Part shown: positions 1-9,529 of the stretch, one piece after another
Layout of the letters: every line of letters starts with the position of its first letter
Numbering within the stretch: position 1 is the stretch's first letter
Assembly (NCBI RefSeq): GCF_001311885.1
Contig: NZ_BBCE01000002.1
Span: 62,001 to 126,000, forward strand
Direction of reading: 5' to 3'
Origin: Syntrophomonas palmitatica JCM 14374
Lineage (GTDB): Bacteria; Bacillota; Syntrophomonadia; Syntrophomonadales; Syntrophomonadaceae
Length of the DNA: 64,000 nt
Notes under the pieces: generated by a model
Seen by the model: only the letters and a program-made list of their open reading frames with translations
Told to the model about the DNA's origin: nothing
Database searches by the model: none
Made by a program: the position numbers and the translations under genes

Positions 1-574
1 CTTGTTGATCATTAATGATGATAGCTTGGTGCGGCGGGCCGAAATTATCAGGGAAAAGGGTACCAATCGGTCTGAATTCTTTCGCGGCCAGGCGGATAAA
101 TATACCTGGATGGATATCGGGTCATCATATCTGCCCAGTGAACTGAATGCTGCCTGCCTGTATGCCCAGCTGGAGGTAGCCGACCATATCAACGCCAGGC
201 GGTTGCAATTATGGCGCAGGTATTATGAAGGACTAAAACCCCTGGCTGAAAAAGGGCGGCTGGTATTGCCGCATATACCGGAAGGATGCCGGCACAATGC
301 TCATATGTTTTTCATAAAGGTAAAAGACGGAAACGAGCGCCAAAGGTTGATAAGATACCTGCAAGAAAACGGTGTAATGGCGGTTTTTCACTATATTCCT
401 TTGCACAGCTCGCCGGCGGGAAGGCTTTATGGAAGATTTTCCGGCCATGACAAATATACTACCAGGGAAAGCGAGCGGCTGCTGCGACTGCCCATGTACT
501 ACAACCTGGAGGAGACGGACGTAGACCGGGTGGTGGCTCTGATTGGCAGGTATTATGAGCGGGATGGCAGTTGA
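1..574 (+). CDS. wecE: dTDP-4-amino-4,6-dideoxygalactose transaminase-like (DegT/DnrJ/EryC1), 5' truncated
   Basis: C-terminal half of a PLP-dependent sugar aminotransferase of the DegT/DnrJ/EryC1/StrS family; the beginning, including the PLP-binding lysine, lies outside the window. The visible part has the run REKGTNRS-FRGQADKYTW followed by DIGSSYLPSE, which I recognise from WecE/RffA enzymes that aminate dTDP-4-keto-6-deoxyglucose for surface polysaccharide synthesis. The C-terminal half has the usual FHYIPLHSSPAG segment and ends in the expected place. The prepilin peptidase gene begins 33 bases downstream. The family is sure; the exact sugar substrate is inferred from sequence resemblance only. 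Confidence 0.8.
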   Translation, partial: LLIINDDSLVRRAEIIREKGTNRSEFFRGQADKYTWMDIGSSYLPSELNAACLYAQLEVADHINARRLQLWRRYYEGLKPLAEKGRLVLPHIPEGCRHNAHMFFIKVKDGNERQRLIRYLQENGVMAVFHYIPLHSSPAGRLYGRFSGHDKYTTRESERLLRLPMYYNLEETDVDRVVALIGRYYERDGS

Positions 575-607
575 GATTATAATCTTATTTGGCGGGGAGG
601 TTTGGTT

Positions 608-1351
608 ATGTACCAGGGGGTGCTGGCCTTTATAGGCGGGTTGCAGTCGGTTCGTTTTTAAATGTCGTAATTTATCGCCTGCCACGAGAAGAGTCGATTG
701 TTTTCCCCGGCAGCCATTGCACATACTGCGGCCGCCTCCTGCGGGCTTTGGACCTGGTCCCGGTGTTGTCGTATTTGGGCTTGCGAGGCCGATGCCGTTA
801 TTGTCGGGCTAGAATAAGCCTTCGCTACCCGCTGGTGGAAGTCCTGACGGCGGTTTTATATTTGTTGGTAATAATAGAATACGGCTGGTCGTGGTTAAGC
901 GTTGCAGGAGCGCTATTAAGCGCCCTGCTTATTGCATGTGCCTTTATTGACCTGGACCATGGGATTATACCTGATGCTATAACGTATCCGGGAATTATCA
1001 CGGGACTGTTTTTGTCATATTTTACTGTGGGGGTATCCTCGGCTTTATTAGGCCTTATGTTATTCGGGGGGGATATTGCTTTTGACTGCTTTATTGTCCC
1101 GAGGCGGCATGGGCGGAGGGGACATCAAGCTGGCAGCCATGATCGGAGCTTTTACAGGGCTGCAAGGCTCTATAGCCGCCTTTGTTATGTCATCACTGGC
1201 CGGAGGGTTATGGGCTCTATACCTGTTAATAACCAAAAAGGCGGATAGGAAGACTGCCATCAAGTTCGGTCCTTTTCTGGCCCTGGGAGGCTGGCTGGCG
1301 TACCTGTACGGGGAAAGGATTTTGCAAGCTTATTTTCTATTTTTAAGATAA
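608..1351 (+). CDS. pilD: Type IV prepilin leader peptidase, two frameshifts
   Basis: Membrane aspartic peptidase that cleaves and N-methylates type IV prepilins. ATG 608 follows GGGGAGG. The reading frame must change twice: near 645, where one base (a G in TTGGCA) seems missing so that MYQGVLAFIGGL joins AVGSFLNVVIYRLP, and at the G7 run 1066-1072, where LLTALLSRGGMGGGDIKL continues in another frame. Joined up, the protein is about 248 residues with the N-terminal domain, two CxxC zinc pairs (CTYC, CRYC), the first catalytic Asp in FIDLDHGIIPD and the second in GGGDIKL. All catalytic features survive, so indel errors are more likely than gene decay. It faces the minus-strand pilin genes and presumably processes them. 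Confidence 0.8.
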
Positions 1352-1408
1352 TTTTTTAAATCATCTATTCTATTTTGATAAAGGTGATTTTAAGAAATTA
1401 AGAATAAA

Positions 1409-2323
1409 TCATATTGATTCAATCTTAAATAAAGAGAGAAACTTTATTGCGATAAACCATAAAACAGCTATTACGAGAAGTAAAAAGTATTCATAATGTA
1501 AAAGAGTATAAGCAATGATGACCAAGGGTAATAGAAAAATGCGGACAACAATTTTAATCCGTGGGTTGTTTTTAATAAACTGCGCAGCAGGTGGAGAAAA
1601 TTTGTAATAATAATTGACAAAGTAACGTCCCCATTTATTTCCTAACATAAAGCGGTCACGAAATTCTTGTAAAATGCCAACAGCAGGACTGAATGGCGAA
1701 CCGTAGGCGGCAGTGGCAATAAAACAATCTACGGTAGAAACTGCTGAGGCCTGCAGGTCTTCATCAGTGCGAAAATGAATAGTGTTTCCTGGCAACAAAC
1801 CTACCATACTCTGATTGTTACCCCTTTCAAGAATCATATTATCCATTTTAACTGCACTGATAACAGTGTTATTTGAACCACAGGCTACCTGGTACTGAAT
1901 ACAGTTTTCCACCACGTTTCCAATCGAGTCTTGAATACGAGCAAATTCGAGCTGGGTTAATCGGGATATATTTTCTATTGCGATTGGAGCAGCGTTATTC
2001 TGCTGTAACATAAGTCTGCCGCTATCCATAAAAATATAATAATCTATTTGAGCGGTGCTGATATTTCCAGAATAATCATGGTTCGTACGGATTTCTACAA
2101 ATTTAGCACCTCGCAGACTATTAGTAATATATTGGGCCGCTGCCTGACATTCTTTTTGGGCTTTCCATTGCTCCTCTGCCTTTTTATTACTGTTATAGAT
2201 ATTATTAAAAAGATTCCAGCCTAAGGTGGTTAAGACCGCCAGCAAGGCTACTGATACGATTATTTCAATTAAAGTAAAACCTTTATTATTCAATGCAGGT
2301 TTTAACATTTTGTTCACATCCAA
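1409..2323 (-). CDS. PilW-like prepilin with C-terminal CFI-box and membrane segments
   Basis: Pilin-like protein of 304 residues. The N-terminus has a class III prepilin signal, NNKGFTLIEIIVSVALL, cleaved after Gly with Glu at +5, followed by a coiled helix and a minor-pilin type body to about residue 200. The C-terminal third is different: CFIATAAYGSPFSPAVGIL followed by LREFRDR-like and YYYKFSPPAA motifs, which is the CFI-box C-terminal domain seen at the ends of many unrelated surface proteins, then two hydrophobic stretches near the end. It is the last gene of a minus-strand set of three pilin genes and converges on pilD. Minor pilin or pseudopilin is a safe reading; the role of the CFI-box tail is unknown. 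Confidence 0.7.
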   Translation of the reverse strand: MDVNKMLKPALNNKGFTLIEIIVSVALLAVLTTLGWNLFNNIYNSNKKAEEQWKAQKECQAAAQYITNSLRGAKFVEIRTNHDYSGNISTAQIDYYIFMDSGRLMLQQNNAAPIAIENISRLTQLEFARIQDSIGNVVENCIQYQVACGSNNTVISAVKMDNMILERGNNQSMVGLLPGNTIHFRTDEDLQASAVSTVDCFIATAAYGSPFSPAVGILQEFRDRFMLGNKWGRYFVNYYYKFSPPAAQFIKNNPRIKIVVRIFLLPLVIIAYTLLHYEYFLLLVIAVLWFIAIKFLSLFKIESI

Positions 2324-2343
2324 AATAAATTATTTTGAAGACA

Positions 2344-4825
2344 TTATTGTCCGGCTATGCCTTCCAATACAGGCATATTAGTACCATCGTGCAAGTTTTT
2401 CGCAGACCAGCTGGCCCCATCGCTGGAAATCCATACTAAGCCCTTGCCGTTTGACAAATCATTTCCTACAAGGGTATAAACACTGGTAGCTCCATTATAA
2501 ATAATATTCTTTAAGGTATAATTTGCACCCAAAGAATACCAATTCCATTGTTCCGTAGCCGTTGGGTTCTGGTAAAACAGCAATCCCTTATCAGCTGGGG
2601 CAAAAAACTTGTTGCCGCAAAATGCAATATTATTAATACGTATATTTTCCTCATCGGATTTAAGCGGACCTGGATCGCTTGCCTGGTTCCAAGAATTCCA
2701 CCAGTTATCGCTGCATTTCATTGATATAATTTCATTTTCATATTGATCAGCAATTCCCGCAATTCGAATGGTGCCATTGCCTACTATACGAAGGTAATTA
2801 TTGTTGCCAGCATCTTGATAGAATGCAATACCCTGCAGAGAATCCAGCAGGTCTGCAGGAGAAATCGAATATTTATGCAGCAGATATTTTTCAATCTGCT
2901 TTCGGGTTTTGAAATCAACTTCACGATTACAGACTAATATTTCACTGATAGTACCTTTGAAAAACTGCCCGGTTTTTGAGGGATTACCTGAAGCGCCTAT
3001 ACCTGTGCCAGTATCTTGTATATTAATAGGTTGTTCCGCTGTCGCCGGGTCAGGTTTGGGATTTATTATGCTGCCGTTGATGTAACCACGAATGTCTTTT
3101 ATTTTCGCATTCTCTTTATTTTTAAAGCTTAATAGTTTCAAGCTATCCGATATCATCTCCTGGTTAGGAGGCAGCGCGGTAGGTCGGAAATTCATATAAC
3201 CTTGAAGTCTTACCTGCATTTCAGGGGTAATTCTAAAAGAAGATCCGGTTAAGATAGAGGGATCATTATAGTTTAACAGCAATATAAAAACGTTTTTGTT
3301 CACTTGTATCATTATTGTTCTTTGTAACAATAAAAATGGAACGACCTGAATTTCCTGGGGCAAGTGTATTAGTAATCATTAAATGGTCATCATATTCATC
3401 AAATTTTATGCCTGGATTGAACCCTGGTTCAAGTTCTGGCCCATAATAAGTGGTATTAGTCAGATTGCCCATAGCGTCATATTCTTTGAATGGTTCTCTT
3501 TTAACGGTAGCGTTATTATGATAGTTGCTTAAATCAAGCCAACGTTGGACCTTTTGTCCGTCAGTAATATTGCCGCCCCCGCTGTGTATGTCATTACCTG
3601 TTTGCAGGCCCTGGGCGGCATCTAACCAAAGTACGGGCTGAAGCCGGGAGCGAATATCATCTTGGTCCGTAAACTCATCAACCTGATTTACCCAGTGAAT
3701 ACCGTCTGTAGAACTGATTATAGTCCCCCTCTGCCCAATAGCTATAAACTGATTGTTGATATCATCCCATACAACATTTTTAAGGTCTGTATTTACGCCA
3801 GATGAACGCGGAATCCAATAGTCTGCCGAATAAGAAGCGGTGAGGATTGTACCCTGGTCTCCTACAGCAACAAACATCTTTTGGACTTGGGACCAACAGA
3901 TGTGATTAAGATTTTGTGTGCAATTGGTTACCGCCTGTTGCCAGGGCAAACCATGCTTGAGAAAAAATATTTTTCCAGACGAACCCGCTGCCAAATATTT
4001 TGAGTTTTGCAGAGGGTCATCGCTGTCATTGTAAAATAGAATATCTTTTAATAATACGGTACCCGGGCTTGGAGGGGTCCTCATAATCCAGTATGAAGGA
4101 TTCTCCGATGATATAATAATGCGGTTCAAGTTTGTGAGGGGATCTTTACCGATAGCCATTCGGTCAGGCAGAAGAATCAAAAGTATAGCATTTACCTTTT
4201 CTGTTCCAGTTTGCAGTTCTATAACGTAGGGGCTGTTTGAGCTCAGCAAGTTTAAAGGAATATCTAACCTGGCGCTGGTGCGGCTGTTAATCGATAGTGT
4301 ACACCCGCTGATGTTATTGCTATTAAAGTCTACAAGCCTAAAACTAGTTAAGCCGGTTCGAAAATGGGTGTTATACCCGGTAATATTAATACTGCGTCTT
4401 AGGGCATAGGGAGGACCTGCTGCATAATTTTCAGGAAGGTAGCCTTCATTTAAACGGTAGGGATTGATACTTATATGAGGAATCCCTGCTAGAAAGTTTA
4501 AAACATCGTTTCTTTTAACATACCCTCCTACAATATTCCGTGCGGTACCACCTGAGATACGCAAAGGAAATTGGCCATTTATAATGGGAATAGTAGTTCC
4601 GTCAGCCAACAAGCATTGTTCAGTAGTGGAAGCTATTATCTCGACATAACGCTGAGCAAAGAAATGCTCAACCAAGTTGTCTTTAGTCTTTTTAATGACT
4701 ATAAAACTATGTGTAATGGCTGGCAAAATAGCTATTATAATTAGAGCTATCAAAGACACGGAGACTATTATTTCGATGAGGGTTATACCTTTTTCGGTTG
4801 ATAATGTCTTTTTGTCGGCTAACAA
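2344..4825 (-). CDS. Giant prepilin with LamG and YCF48/propeller-like repeats, one frameshift
   Basis: Reconstructed protein of about 826 residues read from 4825 downward, with a frame change near 3290 (A5 run in the coding strand; one extra base, or two missing). The N-terminus is a classic prepilin signal, EKGITLIEIIVSVSLIAL, cleaved after Gly13 with Glu18 at +5. The body has repeats of the type FVAVGDQGTIL...W / FIAIGQRGTIISSTDGIHW, which resemble YCF48/BNR propeller blades. A concanavalin-like LamG region follows, from PVLWLDAAQGL to RKQIEKYLLHKYS across the frame change, and then further propeller-like blades to the end. This is far longer than ordinary pilins (130-200 residues). I infer a pilus-tip adhesin or large minor pilin; binding target unknown. 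Confidence 0.65.
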
Positions 4826-4853
4826 TATTTTCCCCGCTTTCCTGGAGATAAAG

Positions 4854-6287
4854 TTAATTATCTTTTATATTAAACTCCACTGTACTACGCGGCAAAATAA
4901 TCCCTGCATCAGGTGAAGCTGGATTAACAGGTATCAACAAACCTTGATTTATATAGTGCTCGAAAACCTGTTGGTGAGTGGGATAATTAGGGAAAATCCA
5001 ATTAAAATTTGGAATAGAAGGGTCACGGTTGGGTTGGCTGTTTTGATTTAATAAGCTGCTTATATTAAGTGGTTGTTGCTGACCATTGATAACATTCTTT
5101 TTAAAATAGAAACTTCGATTACTATGATTATTACTCAGGCTTGAATCGATATAGACATTTCCTCTGAACTGAACCAGACCGTATGTGCCATTGGGGTCAA
5201 CTTTATCGGCGTAAGTAGTGCCTGTAGGCCATAGTGAAGGATACGATGAAGCCCAGCTTGGACGGCCTGAAGCCACATCTAGATTCTGCCCCGGAATCCC
5301 ATAGCCGTCAGGCACAAAAAGAGCCAAAATACCCGTGCTAACATGTATCCAGGTACCAGTTAAAACTTCATATAATATATCATCTCTAAGATAAAGGTCC
5401 TGGTTGAAAACTACGGTTTCTGCTACCAGGCCCAAGGCATTTTGGGTAAAACCGGAGTCAAGATCTACGGTCTTATTAAAGAAGATTGCCTTAGCGCCGT
5501 ATCCTATACAGTCTTCATCACTTTTTAACTCAATTGTATTCGGGTCCGGATTGAACACTACTGTAGCTCCTGGCAATTCTGGATGGGGATATACGGTTTT
5601 ACCGTTTGCTGACTGAGAATTTCCCCTAACAAAATATGCCCGACTGGGAGAAGATTGTATTGTAAACCATCTGTTGGGATCAATGGATGTTGGTATTTCA
5701 TTTCCGTTAATCATATTAATATATTTGGATGAATTGGCTTTTAAGGTATACTTGCTTTCTGTATTGCCAACAGGTTTATATGCAGTAACCGTAATGGTAT
5801 AGGTGTTTTTTAGATTAGGATCAGGGTCAGAGGATGAATTATAATCAATCTTTGCTTCTATTCTGCCACCATTTTTAGCGGGTAATGAAAAAGAAAACGG
5901 TTTCCATGTAGTATTGGGGTCTGTAGGAGGTATTGAAGAAGAATCAAGATAAACTTTATCAAAAGAAACCGAAGTATTGGTGCCCATTAGATCGTTATTG
6001 CGCCAATCCTCAATAATTGCGTCCAAGGCACTTCTAGCCAGGTAGCGGGTTTGTGAATGGACATCGAATTGCTTGCTTAGCGCATGGTAGTTTGTTGAAT
6101 TTTGCAAAAGGATTCCTGCAACAAACACTGCCAAAAATAATATTCCCAAAACGAATAACATGGCTGCGCCCTTACTATTTGAAAAATGTAATCGGTTAAT
6201 AAAAACAAAGGCGCGGGCATTATTTTCAGCCTTAAATGATCTCATACCTTTATTGGTAATTACTTTTGTCAACGGAAATATTTTCAC
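4854..6287 (-). CDS. PilX-like pilus assembly protein
   Basis: First gene of the minus-strand pilin set. I chose GTG 6287 because a GGGGGAG site lies 8 bases upstream; an in-frame ATG at 6308 precedes it. The protein is about 478 residues. One strong membrane helix, KGAAMLFVLGILFLAVFVAGILL, lies near residue 43 and is followed by HALSKQFDVHSQTRYLARSALDAIIEDW, the usual arrangement of PilX/PilX_N-type minor pilins, in which tyrosine/arginine and alanine residues line the N-terminal helix. The rest is a large Asn/Ser-rich extracellular region with no domain I can name. Operonic with the two genes below; 28 bases separate it from the giant prepilin. Confidence 0.6.
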   Translation of the reverse strand: MKIFPLTKVITNKGMRSFKAENNARAFVFINRLHFSNSKGAAMLFVLGILFLAVFVAGILLQNSTNYHALSKQFDVHSQTRYLARSALDAIIEDWRNNDLMGTNTSVSFDKVYLDSSSIPPTDPNTTWKPFSFSLPAKNGGRIEAKIDYNSSSDPDPNLKNTYTITVTAYKPVGNTESKYTLKANSSKYINMINGNEIPTSIDPNRWFTIQSSPSRAYFVRGNSQSANGKTVYPHPELPGATVVFNPDPNTIELKSDEDCIGYGAKAIFFNKTVDLDSGFTQNALGLVAETVVFNQDLYLRDDILYEVLTGTWIHVSTGILALFVPDGYGIPGQNLDVASGRPSWASSYPSLWPTGTTYADKVDPNGTYGLVQFRGNVYIDSSLSNNHSNRSFYFKKNVINGQQQPLNISSLLNQNSQPNRDPSIPNFNWIFPNYPTHQQVFEHYINQGLLIPVNPASPDAGIILPRSTVEFNIKDN

Positions 6288-6308
6288 ATTCTTCACTCCC
6301 CCAAACAT

Positions 6309-6757
6309 ATGGATAGGGGTGCAGACGGTATGAAAAAAACAATATTATAATCTAATACAGCTTATTCAAACCGGTCTAAAATGATGATTGGCGGCTAGGG
6401 TTAAGACAAGTTGGTTATAGAACCATAAGCCAATTGTACCATAAAAACCCTAATATTCTGATAGTTTAATTAACCGACAAATAGAATAAAAATATTCGAA
6501 AAATCACCAATATTTTTTATAAAATAATTTAATATATGCTGAGACCTAATAATAAACGAAAGTGCGTTATTAAGAAAATATATCGTTTGGCTTTGATACA
6601 CAAAGAATATTTGGGTCAAAAGTTCGCGAATATGCGCTCATAATTGGGTTATATGTAGTAATTTTTGGGAGATAAATTAATAGAAAATAGGAGGGAAAAA
6701 GTTACTCCATAAAGAAAAAAACACTATATAAAAAGAATAAGGAAAAATAAATGCATA
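6309..6757. other. AT-rich divergent intergenic region between two pilin gene sets
   Basis: About 450 bases without a supportable gene between the minus-strand pilX-like gene and the plus-strand pilin genes. It is noticeably richer in A and T than its surroundings and should hold both promoters. A TATAAT occurs near 6345, but I see no convincing partnered -35 box, and I see no RNA gene or repeat. Confidence 0.5.
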
Positions 6758-7162
6758 ATGAGAATATGTTGTTCGACAAGAGAAATTATTAAAGAATCAG
6801 CCGGGTTCAGCCTTATGGAAACCATGGCAGCGCTGGCTATTGTATGTTTAATTGCCTGCCTGGTGCTTTCTATAAGCGTAGCGGCTGCTGATTGGACTCA
6901 GCAGGCCGGCAGGGGGTTTAAGGTCGGACACTATGCTTTTTCCATCCTGGAAGCCATAAGGGCAGAGGCTGATGTATTAGATTTTGACAAACCGATTCTT
7001 TTGTCACAATTGATGCTGGCTAATCCTGAAGGCATTCCAGCTGTAATTGAGGTGAAGAAAGAGGAAGCCTTGAGTTCTGTTTATTATATCAGGGTACAGG
7101 CTGGTGACGGAGATAATTGGCCTCTGCTTAAATTGCAGACCCTGGTGCGAAAGAATGACTAA
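6758..7162 (+). CDS. PilV-like prepilin
   Basis: Minor pilin of 134 residues. The prepilin signal is ESAGFSLMETMAALAIVCLIACLVL, with cleavage after Gly and Glu at +5, placed about 17 residues in. The remainder is short, with AFSILEAIRAEAD typical of PilV/type II pseudopilins. The stop overlaps the start of the next gene (ATG 7155). The start is uncertain: ATG 6750, in another frame, has a better placed AAGGA site, and in this indel-prone sequence one lost base between 6750 and 6790 would make it the true start. Together with the next two genes it forms a second, plus-strand set of minor pilins ahead of pilMNO. Confidence 0.65.
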   Translation: MRICCSTREIIKESAGFSLMETMAALAIVCLIACLVLSISVAAADWTQQAGRGFKVGHYAFSILEAIRAEADVLDFDKPILLSQLMLANPEGIPAVIEVKKEEALSSVYYIRVQAGDGDNWPLLKLQTLVRKND

Positions 7163-7607
7163 AATAATGAGAGATGAATGCGGAAATACTCTCGTAGAAT
7201 TCTTGCTTAGCCTGGCGCTGGATGCGGTTATCATTGCTATTCTGCTGGGTATATTTCATATGGTTTGTATTTCTTCAGTTCAAAAACAAGCGCAAATGGA
7301 TCTGCATGATTCCGCCCGCAGTTCTTTGCGCATGATTGAGTATGACCTTCTGGGGGCCAAGAAATTTGAAGTGATTTCAGGAGGGTATATATTAAAACTG
7401 ATTAACAGTGAAAATGAGACAGTCCTCTATTATATGGAAGGCGAACAGTTTTACCGTTATGGTGCTGTTAAGTCCCCTATAGCAGAGAATGCTGACAGCA
7501 TTAAATTCCAGATAAAGGGCAATATGCTTGAAATGAGTCTGTCATTTTATCGCGGTTCAGAGTATTACAAATTTGTAACCGCCATAACCCCCAGGTTGAA
7601 TACATAG
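7155..7607 (+). CDS. Minor prepilin (PilW/GspJ-like)
   Basis: Protein of 150 residues from ATG 7155, which overlaps the stop of the preceding pilin gene. Near residue 9 it has CGNTLVEFLLSLALDAVIIAILLGIF: a Gly before a hydrophobic helix with Glu at +5, so a plausible though not textbook prepilin cleavage site (Asn rather than Phe/Met at +1). The body, with DLHDSARSSLRMIEYDLLGAKKFE and short beta-rich segments, resembles PilW/GspJ minor pseudopilins. No other domain is visible. Translational coupling with its neighbours supports a common assembly. Confidence 0.6.
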   Translation: MTKIMRDECGNTLVEFLLSLALDAVIIAILLGIFHMVCISSVQKQAQMDLHDSARSSLRMIEYDLLGAKKFEVISGGYILKLINSENETVLYYMEGEQFYRYGAVKSPIAENADSIKFQIKGNMLEMSLSFYRGSEYYKFVTAITPRLNT

Positions 7608-7685
7608 ATATTTATGGATTAATCAGAGTATGGAATTTAATAGAACTCAATTTATCTATTACCCTGCTGGAATTGGGCCAGTTAT

Positions 7686-8237
7686 ATGAACAGGAAAGTT
7701 ATAATGGGGGCCTGGCATATGAAGATGAATCAGCAGGGATACATAGTGCCGTTACTTATGATCCTGTCCTTCATAATCAGTATTCTTCTTATCAGTCTCC
7801 TGCAAGTCGCCTATTTTGACCGCCGGATAGAACATAATTCATTGGAGATTATGCAGGCCCAGCAGGCTGCTGATGGAGGTGCAGCCTGGGCTTGTGAAAA
7901 AATATCAGCCAATTTGCTTGCCGCCCAGAACCAAGAGAGTTTGCCCCTTAAGCCCTTGCAGGCCGTTGTTGTGCCTGTAGATATAGGCAATGCTGCGGAT
8001 CAAGTAAATTTTACCATACCGGAACCCGGGGCTAAATTAGTAGATAGCGGGGCCGACTACGGTGTCTATGAGTTCAATTCAAGTGGTGTTTATAAGAACA
8101 CCAGGAAAGTAATAAACGTTCGGGTAAAATACAGTTTTATTAACCATTATAAGATGGATGCCGGCGGTAATGCGTTGTTTCAGTCCCGTACTTTTCTGGA
8201 TCATGGAAAAATCATTTCCTATAAGTTTGTTAATTAA
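7686..8237 (+). CDS. PilX-like minor pilin component
   Basis: Protein of 183 residues from ATG 7686; an in-frame ATG at 7704 with AGGAAAG 7 bases upstream is an equally good start. A single N-terminal helix, GYIVPLLMILSFIISILLISLLQVAYF, follows the motif NQQG. Next comes SLEIMQAQQAADGGAAWACEKI, the alanine-rich continuation found in PilX-type proteins. The C-terminal part is beta-rich and not recognisable. It probably joins the two preceding minor pilins in a tip complex. I could not find a terminator between it and pilM, which lies 287 bases downstream. Confidence 0.55.
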   Translation: MNRKVIMGAWHMKMNQQGYIVPLLMILSFIISILLISLLQVAYFDRRIEHNSLEIMQAQQAADGGAAWACEKISANLLAAQNQESLPLKPLQAVVVPVDIGNAADQVNFTIPEPGAKLVDSGADYGVYEFNSSGVYKNTRKVINVRVKYSFINHYKMDAGGNALFQSRTFLDHGKIISYKFVN

Positions 8238-8524
8238 TACAGACTCTGGACCTTTATTAAGCCAGCCCGTTCTTTCCTGCCTGAAAAACGAATATCTTTT
8301 AAATAAAATTTAGATTGATTATTCAGAAAAAATATCAACATGGTATAATATTTACTATTATGAGAAGGCTTAGCCTTTGAACATAAAGTTTCCATACTGC
8401 CAGTTTTATTCATTATCATTTCCTATGTCTTAACCACCCATGATTGCAGGCAATGGCCATATTGGAAAATGGTTAAATCATCGGCAATTTTGTTACTAAT
8501 ATCATTCTGAGGAGGGGTGTACCT

Positions 8525-9529
8525 TTGATATTTTCACGGGCGCCTGGTATTGGACTCGATATCGGTAATAAGAAAATTAAATTAGTTCGGATTAAACGGG
8601 GTGGTCAGGGAGTAAAGCTGGTTGATTATGGATGCAAATTTTCTCCCCCGGGTTCAGTTGAAGCTGGTATGATACAGGATCCCGAACGACTGGGGGAACG
8701 ATTGGGTGAACTGGTTGATGATATGAAATTGAGCAAACAGCCAGTCGTTTCAGTTGTAGCTGGTCCCCAGGTCTATATCCGCAATTTTGTCATGCCACGT
8801 ATGAAATCACGGGAATTAAAGACCGCAGTTCGCTATGAGTCCAGCACTTTTCTTCCCATACCTATAGATGAAGCCGCCATAGATATTTCTCCGCTGCAGT
8901 ATTTTGAAGATGAAGAAGGTAAAAAGGTAGAAGTGTTTTTTGTGGCGGTACGCAAGCTGCAGGTAGAAAATCTGCGCCTGGCTTGTGAAATAGCCGGGCT
9001 CAAATTGGCTGCCGTGGAAATAGAACCACTGGCCCTGCATCGTTTGTCATCCAGAGACCCATCCGAACAACAAGTTTTCGTAAATGTTGGCGCATCCCGT
9101 TCAACCTTTTCCGTTTTTAAAGGTGAAGCTTTGATTTTCAATCGTCACCTTTCCTTTGGTTGTTCAGCTTTTGCCCAGAGCTATCTGCATGGGCAGGACA
9201 CTCCTTTTACAGGTCTGCAATCTATCGAAATAGGTTCTTCGGGAGAACACCAGTATCTGGTCAGGGATATGATCGCTGAACTAGCCCGGGCCATGGAATA
9301 TTATAATATGCAAAAATCCGAGACTATTAATAACTTGTGGCTGTGCGGCGGCGGAGCGCAGCTTAAAGGGTTGGATCAGGCTTTAAGCGAAGGAATTAAC
9401 TGCCCGGTATCTATTTTTGATTCGCTGAGGCGGGTTGAGATCCCCGATAATATCGATGATACGGTCAGAAAAGAATTGAAGTATGATTATGCGGTAGCCC
9501 TGGGATTAGCTGCCAGGGGGGTGATCTAA
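8525..9529 (+). CDS. pilM: Type IV pilus assembly protein PilM
   Basis: Actin-like ATPase-fold protein of 334 residues on the cytoplasmic face of the pilus alignment complex, binding the N-terminus of PilN. The start is TTG 8525, preceded by GAGGAGGGG. Signature pieces are GIGLDIGNKKIKLVRI at the N-terminus, FVNVGASRSTFSVF for the second phosphate-binding loop, and LWLCGGGAQLKGLDQAL near the end, all typical of the FtsA/MreB-like fold. Its stop overlaps pilN (TAATGG), so pilM, pilN and pilO are translationally coupled. No pilB, pilC or pilT is present in this window, so the motor must be encoded elsewhere. Confidence 0.88.
   Translation: MIFSRAPGIGLDIGNKKIKLVRIKRGGQGVKLVDYGCKFSPPGSVEAGMIQDPERLGERLGELVDDMKLSKQPVVSVVAGPQVYIRNFVMPRMKSRELKTAVRYESSTFLPIPIDEAAIDISPLQYFEDEEGKKVEVFFVAVRKLQVENLRLACEIAGLKLAAVEIEPLALHRLSSRDPSEQQVFVNVGASRSTFSVFKGEALIFNRHLSFGCSAFAQSYLHGQDTPFTGLQSIEIGSSGEHQYLVRDMIAELARAMEYYNMQKSETINNLWLCGGGAQLKGLDQALSEGINCPVSIFDSLRRVEIPDNIDDTVRKELKYDYAVALGLAARGVI

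Noticed and set aside
1066-1072. Programmed frameshifting or phase variation at the G7 run in pilD
   Set aside because: A second break in the same gene and 19 others in the window make sequencing error the simpler explanation.
8234-8419. Minus-strand frame of 61 codons after the PilX-like gene
   Set aside because: No ribosome site or conserved feature; AT-rich intergenic sequence gives such frames by chance.
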